A DNA stretch of 64,000 bases from Kitasatospora sp. NBC_01246 (GCF_036226505.1 NZ_CP108484.1:6014001-6078000), one strand, 5' to 3'; counted from the first letter of the stretch, positions 26,532-36,487 are shown. The notes: a model not told the origin generated them from the sequence alone. Numbers and translations are program-made.

Positions 26532-29123
26532 TCAGTGCCCCGCTGCCCGGGCGCCCGCCGCCCGGTCGGCGGCCTGCGCCTTGATGGCGCGCTCGACCCC
26601 GGCGCGCTGCTCGATCACCCGGCGACGCAGCGCCGGCGCCGGCTCGGCCGTGCTCAGCCAGGCGTCGGTGGCGTCCAGCGTGGCCTGCTCGACCTGCAGC
26701 GACGGGTACAGCCCCACGATGATCAGCATCGCGATCTCGTGGCTGCGGCTCTCCCAGATGCCCTTGAGCGCCGCGAAGTACTTCGCGCCGTAGGGCGCCA
26801 GCAGCTCGCGCTGGTCGGCCTGCTGGAAGCCGGCGATCACCGCGTCCTGGACGTAGTTGGTGAGCTTGTCCGACTCCATCACCGAGGCCCAGGCCGCGGC
26901 CTTGGCCTCGGCGGTCGGCACGGCGGCGCGGCAGCTGGCGGCGTGCTCCTGGCCGGCCGCGGTGTTGTCGCGGGCCAGCTCGGCCGCGATGGCGGCCTCG
27001 TCGGCGCGGCCGGTGGCTGCCAGCCGGCCGAGCAGCGTCCAGCGCAGCTCGGTGTCCACGGCCAGGCCCTTGATCTCGACCGAGCCGTCCAGCAGCGCGG
27101 CGAGCAGGTCCAGCTGCCCCTCGCTGCGGGCGACGGCGGCCAGCGCGCGGGCCCAGGCCAGCTGGTGGTCGCTGCCGGGCTGGGCGGCGCGCAGCTGCTC
27201 CTCGGCGGCCTCGGCCCAGCGGGCGAGACCCTGCTCGCTCCACGCCGGGTCGGTGTAGGCGTCGAGGGCGAGCTTGACCTGGCGGTGCACCGACTGGACG
27301 ACGCCGATGTCGGACTCCCGGCGGAGGCCCGAGACGGCCAGCTCCAGGTAGTCGCGGGCGGCCATCTCGCCGTCGCGGGTCATGTCCCAGGCGGAGGCCC
27401 AGCACAGGGCGCGCGGCAGCGAGTCGGTGAAGCCGCCGAGGTGCTCGGTGACGACGGCCAGCGAGTCCTCGTCCAGGCGGACCTTGGCGTAGGAGAGGTC
27501 GTCGTCGTTGAGCAGGATGACGGCCGGGCGGTGCCGGCCGACCAGCTCGGGGACCTCGGTGCGCGGACCGTCGACGTCCAGCTCGATCCGGTCGGTGCGC
27601 ACCAGTGCGCCGTCGGCCAGCTCGTAGAGGCCGATGGCGATCCGGTGCGGGCGCAGGACGGCCTCGCCCTTGGCACCGGCCGGCAGCGCGGGGGCCTCCT
27701 GCAGCACGGCGAAGGACTCGATCTCGCCGTCGGTGTTGAGGGTGAGGGCCGGGCGCAGCACGTTGATGCCGGCCGTCTCCAGCCACGCCTTGGACCAGGC
27801 CTTGAGGTCGCGCCCGCTGGCCTCCTCCAGTGCGCCGAGCAGGTCGGCCAGGCGGGTGTTGCCCCAGGCGTGCCGCTTGAAGTAGGCCTGCACGCCCTGG
27901 AAGAAGGCGTCCTGGCCGACGTACGCCACCAGCTGCTTGAGGACCGAGGCGCCCTTGGCGTAGGTGATGCCGTCGAAGTTGACCTGGACGTCCTCCAGGT
28001 CGTTGATGTCGGCCATGATCGGGTGGGTGGACGGCAGCTGGTCCTGCCGGTACGCCCAGGTCTTCATCTGGTTGGCGAAGGTGGTCCAGGAGTGCGGCCA
28101 CTTCGAACCGGGGGCCTCGGCCTGGCAGACGGCCTCGGCGAAGGTCGCGAACGACTCGTTCAGCCAGAGGTCGTTCCACCACTCCATGGTGACGAGGTCG
28201 CCGAACCACATGTGGGCGAGCTCGTGCAGGATGGTCGCGGCCCGCGCCTCGTACGCGGCGTCGGTCACCTTGGAGCGGAACACGTACTGGTCCCGCAGGG
28301 TGACGGCGCCCGCGTTCTCCATCGCGCCGGCGTTGAACTCCGGGACGAACAGCTGGTCGTACTTGGCGAACGGGTAGGGGAAGTCGAACTTCTCCTGGAA
28401 GTAGTCGAAGCCCTGCTTGGTGACCTCGAAGATCGCCTCGGCGTCCAGGAACTCGCGCAGCGACGGGCGGCAGTACACGCCCAGCGGGACCTTCTGGTCG
28501 CCGTTCTCGTAGCTGTCGAAGACCCCGACGTACGGGCCGGCTACCAGTGCCGTGATGTAGGAGGAGATCCGGCCGGTGGGCTCGAACGTCCAGACCTGGC
28601 TGTCGCCCTCGCCGACCGGGGTCGGGGTGGGCGAGTTGGAGACCACGACCCAGCCGGTGGGCGCGGTCACCGTGAAGGCGAACGTGGCCTTGAGGTCGGG
28701 CTGCTCGAAGGTGGCGAAGACGCGGCGGGCGTCCGGCACCTCGAACTGGGTGTACAGGTAGGTCTCGTCGTCGACCGGGTCGACGAACCGGTGCAGGCCC
28801 TCACCGGTGTTGGTGTAGGCGCAGTCGGCGACGATCCGCAGCTCGTTCTCGGCGGCCAGGTTCGGCAGCGTGATCCGGCTGTCGGAGAAGTTGGCGTTGT
28901 CGAGCCGCTCGCCGTTGAGGGTGATCTCCTCGACGCTCGGCGCCACGAGGTCGATGAAGGAGGACGCGCCGGGGGTGTTGGCGCTGAACCGGACCACGGT
29001 GGTGGACCGGAAGGTGCCTCCCTCCCGGGCCGAGCTCAGGTCGAGCTCGATGTCGTACGCGTCCACGTGCAGGAGGTCGGCCCGGGTACGGGCCTCCTCA
29101 CGGGTGAGGTTGGTGCCGGGCAC
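26532..29123 (-). CDS. pepN: aminopeptidase N (M1 zinc metallopeptidase)
   Basis: An 863-residue M1 aminopeptidase. Substrate-binding GAMEN is at 266-270 and the zinc site HELAH at 300-304 (H300, H304, catalytic E301), with the third ligand E323 in LNESFATF. The ERAP1-like C-terminal helical domain is complete. The length fits the actinobacterial family. It is a cytoplasmic, broad-specificity removal enzyme for N-terminal residues in peptide turnover. It is transcribed leftward, convergent with the malQ unit and separated by a 21-bp terminator from the upstream beta-propeller gene. Confidence 0.96.
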   Translation of the reverse strand: MPGTNLTREEARTRADLLHVDAYDIELDLSSAREGGTFRSTTVVRFSANTPGASSFIDLVAPSVEEITLNGERLDNANFSDSRITLPNLAAENELRIVADCAYTNTGEGLHRFVDPVDDETYLYTQFEVPDARRVFATFEQPDLKATFAFTVTAPTGWVVVSNSPTPTPVGEGDSQVWTFEPTGRISSYITALVAGPYVGVFDSYENGDQKVPLGVYCRPSLREFLDAEAIFEVTKQGFDYFQEKFDFPYPFAKYDQLFVPEFNAGAMENAGAVTLRDQYVFRSKVTDAAYEARAATILHELAHMWFGDLVTMEWWNDLWLNESFATFAEAVCQAEAPGSKWPHSWTTFANQMKTWAYRQDQLPSTHPIMADINDLEDVQVNFDGITYAKGASVLKQLVAYVGQDAFFQGVQAYFKRHAWGNTRLADLLGALEEASGRDLKAWSKAWLETAGINVLRPALTLNTDGEIESFAVLQEAPALPAGAKGEAVLRPHRIAIGLYELADGALVRTDRIELDVDGPRTEVPELVGRHRPAVILLNDDDLSYAKVRLDEDSLAVVTEHLGGFTDSLPRALCWASAWDMTRDGEMAARDYLELAVSGLRRESDIGVVQSVHRQVKLALDAYTDPAWSEQGLARWAEAAEEQLRAAQPGSDHQLAWARALAAVARSEGQLDLLAALLDGSVEIKGLAVDTELRWTLLGRLAATGRADEAAIAAELARDNTAAGQEHAASCRAAVPTAEAKAAAWASVMESDKLTNYVQDAVIAGFQQADQRELLAPYGAKYFAALKGIWESRSHEIAMLIIVGLYPSLQVEQATLDATDAWLSTAEPAPALRRRVIEQRAGVERAIKAQAADRAAGARAAGH

Positions 29124-29195
29124 TCGCAGGACTCCTTCGTCAGGCTGATGCTTCGCATCCTCCCATGCCCGGCGCGCGGCGCCCGGGGAAATGTT

Positions 29196-29243
29196 CGAGG
29201 GCGGGGCGGAACAGGCGGGTTGGCCTGTTCCGCCCCGCCCTCG
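29196..29243. terminator. strong terminator after the beta-propeller gene
   Basis: A perfect 21-bp stem (29196-29216 with 29223-29243) closes a 6-nt loop. It lies downstream of the leftward beta-propeller gene and upstream of pepN. Confidence 0.9.
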
Positions 29244-29278
29244 ACCGGGTCGGGCACCGGGGCGCTACGCCCCCGGCG

Positions 29279-31111
29279 TCACTTCTTCGCGTACTTGACC
29301 ACGGGCGCGTCCGAGCCCGCGCTGCGGGCGAAGCCGTACAGCGAACCGTCCGACTGCAGCACGTACTCGGTGGTGCTGGAGCCGATGAAGTCGGAGTTCT
29401 TCTGGCTGGTGATGGTGCCGAGTTCGGTCGCCGCGCCGTCGGCCGGCGCGAGCGTGACGATCTTGGCACCCTTGCCGTAGCCCATGTCCAGCACGGCCCG
29501 GACCTTGCCGTCCTTGTCGGTGCCGGAGACCAGCCGGATGCCGTCGTTGGTGCCGCCGGTGGACGACCAGAGCCGCTTGCCGGTCGTCAGGTCGTAGGCG
29601 TTGACGGCGGGCTTGCTCGGGTTGGTCTGGACGTACAGCGTGGTGCCGCTGACGACGTTCTGGGTGAACGCGTCCGCCTGGCCGGAGAGCCGCAGGCTGT
29701 CCGCCCCGGGCTCCTTGACCGACATCGGGGTCATCGGCTTGTTGCTCTTGTCGAACGGCAGGATGTAGTCGCCGTTCGGGCCGCTGGTCACCAGCAGCAC
29801 CAGCGGCTGGTCCGAGACGACCTTGTCGATGCGCTCGATGCTGCCGGTGAACGGGACCGGCGCGGGGCTGGTGGTCTTGCCGGTGTCGGTGTCGACCAGC
29901 ACCAGCTGCGACTTGGGGTTGGCGTTGGAGCCGTAGCAGCGGTCGCTCACCGCGATCTGGGTGCCGGCGACCTTGCCGTAGACGTTGCAGTCCTTGTCAC
30001 GGGGCTGGAACTGCCAGACCGGCGAGCCGTCGGCGATGTTCACCGCGCCGGCCACGTTGCCGCCGATGCCGATGACCTTCTCGGTGACGGTCAGGGTGGG
30101 CGAGGACATCCGCTCGGTGCTGACCTTGGCCGACCAGAGCAGCTTGCCGGTGCTGATGTCGACCGCGCCGACGGTGGAGCAGTCGCTGTCACCGGTGTTG
30201 AGCGCGACCGCGGCGATGTGCTTCGAGTTCACCCCGTACGAGACGGCGCAGAACTCCTTGCTGCCGGCCGGCGGCGCGAGCGTCCACAGCTCCTTGCCGT
30301 CGGCCGAGTTGAGCGCGCGGATGCCGTAGCTGTCGGCGCGCACCACGGCCTTGTCGGCGCCCCAGATGCCGAGCAGCTGCGAGCCGCTGGCCGCGTTGGC
30401 CGGCTTGGCGGCGGTCCAGGCGAGGCTGTAGGAGCCCGCCTTGCCGCCGCTGCCGCCGCCGGTGCCCGCGGAGGGGTCGGTGGTCGAGCTGTCGGTGGTG
30501 CCGCCCGTGCTGCTGGTGCCGCCGTCCGCGGACGGGGTGTCCGGGTCCTTCTTGTTCTCGGTGAACAGCACGACCAGACCGGCGACGATGGCGATCGCCA
30601 GCACACCGCCGATGATGCCGCCCCAGACCATCACCGGGTTGCGCCGCTTGGGCGGCGCCGGCACCGGCGCGCCGGGGAAGGCGTACCCGGGCTGCTGCTG
30701 CGGGTAGCCGTACCCGGCTCCGCCGTCGGCCGGCGGCGGGGCGGTGTAGCCGTACTGCTGGCCGGCGTTGGGGGCCGGGAACGGGGGCTGGGCCGGGTTG
30801 TACGGGCCGGCCGGTGCGGCGCCGGGCGGCGGCGGGGCGCCCTGGGCGGGGAAGGCGGCGGCGGTGGGCGCGTAGGCGTAATCGCTGCCCGGGGCCGGCG
30901 GCTGCCCGGGTGCGGCGCCCGGCGCGGCCGGTCCGCCCTGCCCGGGGACCGGAGCCCCGTCGAGCTGTGTCATCTGGTTCGCCACGGCGGCCGGGTCCAC
31001 GCCTCCCGGCGTGCGGCCGAGCGAGACGCCCCGATTGTCCTGCGGCCCGGTACCGGGTGTGTCGCCTGCCCCCGGCGTAGGGTGATCCCCTGCCATCTGA
31101 TGCCCCGTCAT
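29279..31111 (-). CDS. membrane-anchored PQQ-like beta-propeller protein
   Basis: A 610-residue protein from the ATG at 31111 (an ATG at 31096 is also possible). The first 155 residues are Pro/Gly/Ala/Gln/Tyr-rich and cytoplasmic (PYNPAQPPFPAP-type sequence). One membrane helix follows near 160-183 (IIGGVLAIAIVAGLVVLF), then a Ser/Thr/Gly linker. An extracellular PQQ-like propeller comes next, with repeated GKxLW blades such as GKELWTLAP, GKLLWSAKV and GKRLWSSTG. No PQQ-dependent dehydrogenase residues were recognised, so a ligand-sensing or scaffolding role is more likely than catalysis. Upstream in-frame sequence beyond the ATG is not protein-like. Function unknown. Confidence 0.87.
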   Translation of the reverse strand: MTGHQMAGDHPTPGAGDTPGTGPQDNRGVSLGRTPGGVDPAAVANQMTQLDGAPVPGQGGPAAPGAAPGQPPAPGSDYAYAPTAAAFPAQGAPPPPGAAPAGPYNPAQPPFPAPNAGQQYGYTAPPPADGGAGYGYPQQQPGYAFPGAPVPAPPKRRNPVMVWGGIIGGVLAIAIVAGLVVLFTENKKDPDTPSADGGTSSTGGTTDSSTTDPSAGTGGGSGGKAGSYSLAWTAAKPANAASGSQLLGIWGADKAVVRADSYGIRALNSADGKELWTLAPPAGSKEFCAVSYGVNSKHIAAVALNTGDSDCSTVGAVDISTGKLLWSAKVSTERMSSPTLTVTEKVIGIGGNVAGAVNIADGSPVWQFQPRDKDCNVYGKVAGTQIAVSDRCYGSNANPKSQLVLVDTDTGKTTSPAPVPFTGSIERIDKVVSDQPLVLLVTSGPNGDYILPFDKSNKPMTPMSVKEPGADSLRLSGQADAFTQNVVSGTTLYVQTNPSKPAVNAYDLTTGKRLWSSTGGTNDGIRLVSGTDKDGKVRAVLDMGYGKGAKIVTLAPADGAATELGTITSQKNSDFIGSSTTEYVLQSDGSLYGFARSAGSDAPVVKYAKK

Positions 31112-31462
31112 GTCTGGAAGCGTCCCCCGGCCGGTCACGTCCGTGGCCGGTGGGACGGGTGAGAATGGGCACCATGGTACGGGTGGGCGGTTTTCGGCCG
31201 GTCGCAGGAGCCCGGCAGGCCGCGCGTCGCGGCTCTGAGCTGGGGCCCCGTCGCCGGCGCCCGGCCCCCCGGCGGTACCCCGCCCGGCGCCCGGTGGCAC
31301 ACCGCCCGGCGCCGTGCGAGGCCCCCGGAGCAGTCCACCGGGACCACCTTCCCCACTCCGCCCCCGCGGTAGCCGCGCCACCCGACGCCGTCAGGCCCTA
31401 GGCTTCAGGAGTTGAAGGGATCGCCCGGCGGAGGGGTTCCCTCGCCCTTGGAAGGGTGGATC
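31112..31462. other. divergent intergenic region at a probable synteny boundary
   Basis: No gene is recognised between the beta-propeller gene and the ROK regulator gene. A possible -10 element (taggct) lies about 60 nt before the ROK start. The region is GC-rich, without AT-rich insertion remnants or inverted-repeat ends that would mark a transposon. Confidence 0.45.
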
Positions 31463-32665
31463 ATGGCGACGGACACACCGGGTTCGCAGTCCTCACTGCA
31501 CCGGGCCAACCTGGAGCGGGTGCTGCGCGCGGTACGGATGGCCGGCTCGCTGACCCAGGCCGAGATCGCCCGCGCCACCGGCCTCTCGGCGGCGACCGTG
31601 TCCAACATCGTCCGGGAGCTCAAGGAGAGCGGCACCGTCGTGGTCGCCGACACCTCCTCCGGCGGCCGCCGCGCCCGCAGCGTCTCGCTCAGCGGCGACG
31701 CCGGCATCGTGGTGGGGATCGATTTCGGCCACACCCACCTCCGGGTCGCCGTCGGCAACCTCGCGCACCGGGTGCTCGCCGAGGAGAGCGAGCCGATCGA
31801 CGTCGACGTCTCCGCGGCCCAGGGCTTCGACCGCGCCGAGGCGCTGGTGGACCGGCTGCTCCAGGAGGCCGGCTTCCGCCCGGACAAGGTGATCGGCGTC
31901 GGCCTCGGCGTCCCCGGCCCGATCGACGTGGAGACCGGCGCGCTGGGCTCCACCGCGATCCTGCCCGGCTGGACGGGCATCGCCCCCGGCCGGGAGCTGG
32001 CCGAGCGGCTCGGCATGCCGGTGCACGTGGACAACGACGCCAACCTGGGCGCGCTCGGCGAACTCGTCTGGGGCGCCGGCCGCGGTCTGAGCGACCTCGC
32101 CTACATCAAGGTGGCCAGCGGCGTCGGCGCGGGACTGGTGGTCAACGGGCAGATCTACCGCGGCCCGGGCGGCACCGCCGGTGAGATAGGGCACATCACG
32201 CTGGACGAGGCCGGCCCGGTCTGCCGCTGCGGCAACCGCGGCTGCCTGGAGACCTTCGTCGGCTCCCGCTACCTGCTCGGCCTGCTCTCCTCCACGCTCG
32301 GCCAGGACCTGAGCGTGCCCCGGGTGGTCGAGCTGGCCCACCAGGGCGACCTCGGCTGCCGCCGGGTGATCGCCGACGCCGGCCGGCAGATCGGCACCGG
32401 TGTCGCCACCCTCTGCAACCTGCTCAACCCGCGCCGGGTGATCCTCGGCGGGGACCTCGCCGACGCCGGTGAGCTGGTGCTCGGCCCGATCCGCGACTCG
32501 GTGGCCCGCTACGCCATCCCCAGCGCGGCCCGCCAGCTCTCGGTCGTCCCGGGCACCCTGGGCGGCCGGGCCGAGGTGCTCGGCGCGCTCGCCCTGGTGA
32601 TGAGCGAGATGGACGACTCCAGCCCGATCGGGCGGTCCGTACAGGCGTCCGTCGCCCGGCCGTGA
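31463..32665 (+). CDS. rok7B7: ROK-family transcriptional regulator, Rok7B7-like
   Basis: A 400-residue protein. The ATG at 31463 is preceded by GGAAGGGTGGA. The N-terminus (TPGSQSSLHRANLERVLRAV) and winged HTH (LTQAEIARATGLSAATVSNI) match Rok7B7 of S. coelicolor as I remember it. The ROK domain carries IVVGIDFGHTHLRVAVG near 92-108 and VDNDANLGALGE near 193. An intact zinc motif CRCGNRGCLE lies near 255. In S. coelicolor, Rok7B7 affects carbon catabolite control, xylose uptake and antibiotic production. Its usual neighbours xylFGH are absent here; dxs follows directly. Confidence 0.85.
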   Translation: MATDTPGSQSSLHRANLERVLRAVRMAGSLTQAEIARATGLSAATVSNIVRELKESGTVVVADTSSGGRRARSVSLSGDAGIVVGIDFGHTHLRVAVGNLAHRVLAEESEPIDVDVSAAQGFDRAEALVDRLLQEAGFRPDKVIGVGLGVPGPIDVETGALGSTAILPGWTGIAPGRELAERLGMPVHVDNDANLGALGELVWGAGRGLSDLAYIKVASGVGAGLVVNGQIYRGPGGTAGEIGHITLDEAGPVCRCGNRGCLETFVGSRYLLGLLSSTLGQDLSVPRVVELAHQGDLGCRRVIADAGRQIGTGVATLCNLLNPRRVILGGDLADAGELVLGPIRDSVARYAIPSAARQLSVVPGTLGGRAEVLGALALVMSEMDDSSPIGRSVQASVARP

Positions 32666-32944
32666 GTGCCGGCCGGTCCGCGGCGGTCCGACCGTCCGTG
32701 TCCGGCGCCGACCGGGTCTGCCGCCCTTCGACCGTCCGTGCCCGCCCCCGGACCCTCCGTGGCCGCGGCACGCCGCGAACGCCGAGTACGGGCCGCCGGC
32801 ACCGGGCACCCCGCTCGGTGTCCGGTAGGCGGACATTAGACTCGACCGGTCGGCGCACCGCCGAGACCGATCGGCGCGACGGCACACGGGCAGCGAGGCC
32901 CGTCGGACCGCCCGCGGTCCGCGACTTTGAACGAGGAGGAACGG

Positions 32945-34849
32945 GTGGCCCTGCTGACCCGCATTCGGGGACCGCGCGATCTCGACCGGCTCACGCCCGG
33001 ACAGCTGGCCGCGCTGGCCCAGGAGATCCGGACCTTCCTGGTGACGGAGGTCTCCAAGACGGGCGGCCACCTCGGGCCCAACCTCGGCGTCGTGGAGCTG
33101 ACCGTCGCGCTGCACCGGGTCTTCGACTCGCCGCGCGACCGCATCCTCTTCGACACCGGCCACCAGAGCTACGTCCACAAGCTGCTCACCGGCCGCCAGG
33201 ACTTCTCCCGGCTGCGGATGAAGGACGGCCTCTCCGGCTACCCCTCCCGCGCCGAGTCCGAGCACGACGTCATCGAGAACTCGCACGCCTCGACCGTGCT
33301 CTCCTACGCCGACGGCCTGGCCAAGGCCAACCAGCTCCAGGGGAAGAAGGACCCGGTCGTCGCCGTGATCGGCGACGGCGCCCTCACCGGCGGCATGGCC
33401 TGGGAGGCGCTCAACAACATCGCCGACTCCAAGGACCGCCCGCTGGTCATCGTCGTCAACGACAACGAGCGGTCCTACTCCCCGACCATCGGCGGGATGG
33501 CGAACCACCTGGCCACGCTGCGCACCACCCAGGGCTACGAGCGCTTCCTCTCCTGGGGCAAGGACGCCCTGCAGCGCACCCCGGTGGTCGGCCAGCAGCT
33601 CTTCGAGACGCTGCACGGCGCCAAGAAGGGCCTCAAGGACTTCATCGCCCCGCAGGGCATGTTCGAGGACCTCGGCCTCAAGTACATCGGCCCGATCGAC
33701 GGCCACGACCTCACCGCCCTGGAGTCCGCGCTCACCAAGGCGCGTGGCTTCGGCGGCCCGGTGATCGTGCACTGCCTCACCGAGAAGGGCCGCGGCTACC
33801 ACGCCGCCGAGAACAACGAGGAGGACCGCTTCCACGCGGTCGGCGTGATCCACCCGGAGACCGGCCTGCCGATCAAGAGCGCCGGCAAGGACTGGACGTC
33901 CGTCTTCGGCGAGGAGATGGTCGCGCTCGGCCGCGAGCGCGAGGACATCGTCGGCATCACCGCCGCGATGCTCCACCCGGTCGGCCTGGCCCCGTTCGCC
34001 AAGGCCTTCCCGGACCGGATCTTCGACGTCGGCATCGCCGAGCAGCACGCCGTGACCAGCGCGGCCGGCATGGCCACCAACGGCCTGCACCCGGTGTTCG
34101 CGGTCTACGCGACCTTCCTCAACCGGGCCTTCGACCAGGTCCTGATGGATGTGGCGCTGCACCGGCTGGGCGTCACCTTCGTGCTGGACCGGGCCGGTGT
34201 CACCGGCACCGACGGCGCCTCGCACAACGGCATGTGGGACATGTCGATCCTCCAGGTCGTCCCCGGTCTGCGGCTCGCCGCCCCGCGCGACGCCGACCAG
34301 CTGCGCGCCCAGCTGCGCGAGGCCGTGGAGGTGGAGGACGCCCCGACCGTGGTCCGCTACTCCAAGGGCACGGTCGGCCCGGCCGTCCCCGCGGTCGGCC
34401 GGATCGGCGGCATGGACGTGCTGCGCGCCCCCGAGGCTCCGGCCGAGGAGCGCCGCGCCGACGTGCTGATCGTCTCGGTCGGCGCGATGGCCGCGACGAG
34501 CCTGGAGGTCGCCGACCTGCTGGCGGCCGAGGGCGTCACCGCCACCGTGGTGGACCCGCGCTGGGTCAAGCCGGTGGACCGCGCCCTGCCGGGCCTGGCC
34601 GCCGAGCACCGCGCGGTCGTCACGATCGAGGACAACGGCCGCGTCGGCGGTGTGGGCGCCGCCGTGGCGCAGGCGCTGCGCGACGCCGAGGTGGACGTCC
34701 CGGTGCGCGACTTCGGCATCCCGCAGGAGTTCCTGGACCACGCCTCGCGGCCCGAGATCCTCGCCGAGATCGGTCTCACCGCCCCGGACATCGCCCGCAA
34801 GGTGACGGCCCTGGTCTCCCGGCTGGACGGGGCGGCCGTCCGGGCCTGA
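32945..34849 (+). CDS. dxs: 1-deoxy-D-xylulose-5-phosphate synthase
   Basis: A 634-residue thiamine diphosphate enzyme that condenses pyruvate and glyceraldehyde 3-phosphate in the first step of the MEP isoprenoid pathway. The GTG at 32945 follows GAGGAGGAAC closely; the in-frame TTG 18 nt upstream would put that ribosome binding site inside the gene. Motifs include TGGHLGPNLGVVELTVALH near 37-55, TGHQSYVHK near 75, the ThDP-binding GDGALTGGMAWEALNN near 145-160, and the transketolase Glu in DVGIAEQHAVTSAAGMA near 362-378. The C-terminal transketolase domain is complete. It lies downstream of a ROK regulator gene with a 279-bp gap, so it probably has its own promoter. Confidence 0.97.
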   Translation: MALLTRIRGPRDLDRLTPGQLAALAQEIRTFLVTEVSKTGGHLGPNLGVVELTVALHRVFDSPRDRILFDTGHQSYVHKLLTGRQDFSRLRMKDGLSGYPSRAESEHDVIENSHASTVLSYADGLAKANQLQGKKDPVVAVIGDGALTGGMAWEALNNIADSKDRPLVIVVNDNERSYSPTIGGMANHLATLRTTQGYERFLSWGKDALQRTPVVGQQLFETLHGAKKGLKDFIAPQGMFEDLGLKYIGPIDGHDLTALESALTKARGFGGPVIVHCLTEKGRGYHAAENNEEDRFHAVGVIHPETGLPIKSAGKDWTSVFGEEMVALGREREDIVGITAAMLHPVGLAPFAKAFPDRIFDVGIAEQHAVTSAAGMATNGLHPVFAVYATFLNRAFDQVLMDVALHRLGVTFVLDRAGVTGTDGASHNGMWDMSILQVVPGLRLAAPRDADQLRAQLREAVEVEDAPTVVRYSKGTVGPAVPAVGRIGGMDVLRAPEAPAEERRADVLIVSVGAMAATSLEVADLLAAEGVTATVVDPRWVKPVDRALPGLAAEHRAVVTIEDNGRVGGVGAAVAQALRDAEVDVPVRDFGIPQEFLDHASRPEILAEIGLTAPDIARKVTALVSRLDGAAVRA

Positions 34850-34923
34850 GCCGCCCGGTCCGCGGCCGTTTGCCACAACTGGGCAACAGTTCGTCGCAAG
34901 ACAGGCTGATAATCGCACCGAAA

Positions 34924-34956
34924 GGCGGGACCGGCGCTGCCCGCGCCGATCCCGCC
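34924..34956. terminator. probable dxs terminator
   Basis: A 14-bp stem with one mismatch (34924-34937 with 34943-34956) closes a 5-nt loop. It lies between dxs and the following membrane-protein gene. Confidence 0.6.
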
Positions 34957-34972
34957 CGGTAGGTTGTCATCC

Positions 34973-36487
34973 GTGCCGACCCCCACCCGCCCCCGCCTCG
35001 TCGGGCTTGCCGAGCGCCTGCCCGACCGCGTCCGCCAGGGTTACTGGACGAGGCTGGTGCCGGTGCTGGCCCTGGTCGCGCTCGCCACCCACATCCCCTC
35101 CTTCGTCCGGCCGGTCTGGAGCCCCGACGAGGGGTTCCTGGCCACCCAGGCCCGGATGCTGGCGGACGGCGGCGTCCTCTACGACACCGTGGTCGACCGC
35201 AAGCCGCCGCTGCTGCCCTGGCTCTACCAGGCCTGCTTCGCCGTCTTCGGCTCCGCCTCGCTCTGGCCGCTGCGCACCCTGGCCGTGGTCGCCCACCTGG
35301 TCACCGCGATCCTGCTGGCCTCGATCGCCCGCGGCCGCTGGGGCAACCGGGCGGGCGCCGGGGCGGGTCTGCTCTACCTGCTGGTCTCCATCGGGCTCTC
35401 CCCGGAGGACACCCAGGCGGCGACCTTCGAGGTCTTCATGCTGCCCGCCATGGTGGCCGCCTTCCGGTACGCCGAGCGCCGCCGCTGGCTGGCCGCCGGC
35501 ATCGCGGTGGCACTCTGCTCGCTGACCAAGCAGACCGGCGGCGCCGTCCTGCTGCCGGTGCTCTGGATGCTGTTCCAGGACGCCCGCCGGCGCGGGGTCC
35601 GCTGGCCGCCCGCCCTGTTCAAGATCGGATTCGGCTTCACCCTGCCGATAGCGCTGGTCGCGGTGATCCTCACCAAACCCAAGGGCTTCCTGTTCTGGGT
35701 GGTCACCGGCAGCGGGGACTACGCCTCGGTGGGCGGCGCCTGGCTGCAGATGGCCGGCCGCGCGCTGGGCAACTCGGCGATCCTGGTCGGCGCCGGCCTG
35801 GGCTTCCTGCTGCCGGTCGGTCGCCGGCTCTGGCTGAAGCACCGCCACCGCCCGCTGCCGGTCGCCGGGGAGGAGCACGGCTCCACCACCGACCTCTGGG
35901 TCTGGCTGCTCTCCTCGGTGGTCGCGGTCAGCGTCGGGTTCCACTTCTTCGGCCACTACTACCTGCAGCTGATGCCCCCGCTGGTGCTGCTGGGCACCGG
36001 CGCGGTCGCCACCTCGGCGATCCGCTGGAAACCGGTCCTGGTGTACACCGCGGCCGCCGCCACGGTGTTCTGGGGCCTCGCGCTGGCCTGGCCGGGGGAG
36101 CGGCTCACCCGGACCACCGAGGTGGCCACCGCGGTCGCCGCGCAGAGCAAGCCGCAGGACACCGTGCTGGTCTGGGGCATGCACCCGGAGCTGTACTGGC
36201 TGGCCGACCGCAAGCCGGCCACCCGCTACCTGACCGCGGGCTTCCTGACCAACTTCAGCGGCGGCAAGGACGGCAACGCCAACGTCGGCGAGCAGTTCAG
36301 CGTCAGCAACGCCTGGCAGACCTTCGACCGGGAGATCGCCAAGGGCCTGCCCGAGATCGTCGTGGACGACTCCGGCCTGGCGCCCTACCAGCCCGGCATG
36401 ATCCCGAAGATCGAGAACCTGCTGGACACCCACTACGAGATGGTCGGCGTCTTCGCCGACACCGTGGTCTACCGCCTCAAGCGCTGA
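34973..36487 (+). CDS. polytopic GT39/ArnT-like glycosyltransferase family protein
   Basis: A 504-residue membrane protein with about ten hydrophobic helices. After the first helix, a periplasmic-type loop contains WSPDEGFLATQARML (near 50-65), matching the Asp/Glu motif at the active site of GT-C fold lipid-sugar transferases. The C-terminal soluble domain (KPQDTVLVWGMHPELYWLADR onward) ends in VYRLKR. The GTG at 34973 follows GGTAGG; the TTG at 34964 is an alternative. Such enzymes move sugars from polyprenyl-phosphate donors on the extracellular side. The donor and acceptor here are unknown. It stands alone with hairpins on both sides. Confidence 0.83.
   Translation: MPTPTRPRLVGLAERLPDRVRQGYWTRLVPVLALVALATHIPSFVRPVWSPDEGFLATQARMLADGGVLYDTVVDRKPPLLPWLYQACFAVFGSASLWPLRTLAVVAHLVTAILLASIARGRWGNRAGAGAGLLYLLVSIGLSPEDTQAATFEVFMLPAMVAAFRYAERRRWLAAGIAVALCSLTKQTGGAVLLPVLWMLFQDARRRGVRWPPALFKIGFGFTLPIALVAVILTKPKGFLFWVVTGSGDYASVGGAWLQMAGRALGNSAILVGAGLGFLLPVGRRLWLKHRHRPLPVAGEEHGSTTDLWVWLLSSVVAVSVGFHFFGHYYLQLMPPLVLLGTGAVATSAIRWKPVLVYTAAAATVFWGLALAWPGERLTRTTEVATAVAAQSKPQDTVLVWGMHPELYWLADRKPATRYLTAGFLTNFSGGKDGNANVGEQFSVSNAWQTFDREIAKGLPEIVVDDSGLAPYQPGMIPKIENLLDTHYEMVGVFADTVVYRLKR

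Noticed and set aside
26535..29480. 981-codon frame antisense to pepN
   Set aside because: No recognisable motif, and pepN on the other strand is complete with HELAH and GAMEN.
31112..31381. N-terminal extension of the beta-propeller gene
   Set aside because: Residues before the ATG at 31111 are Gly/Pro/Arg-rich noise and would overlap the divergent promoter region.
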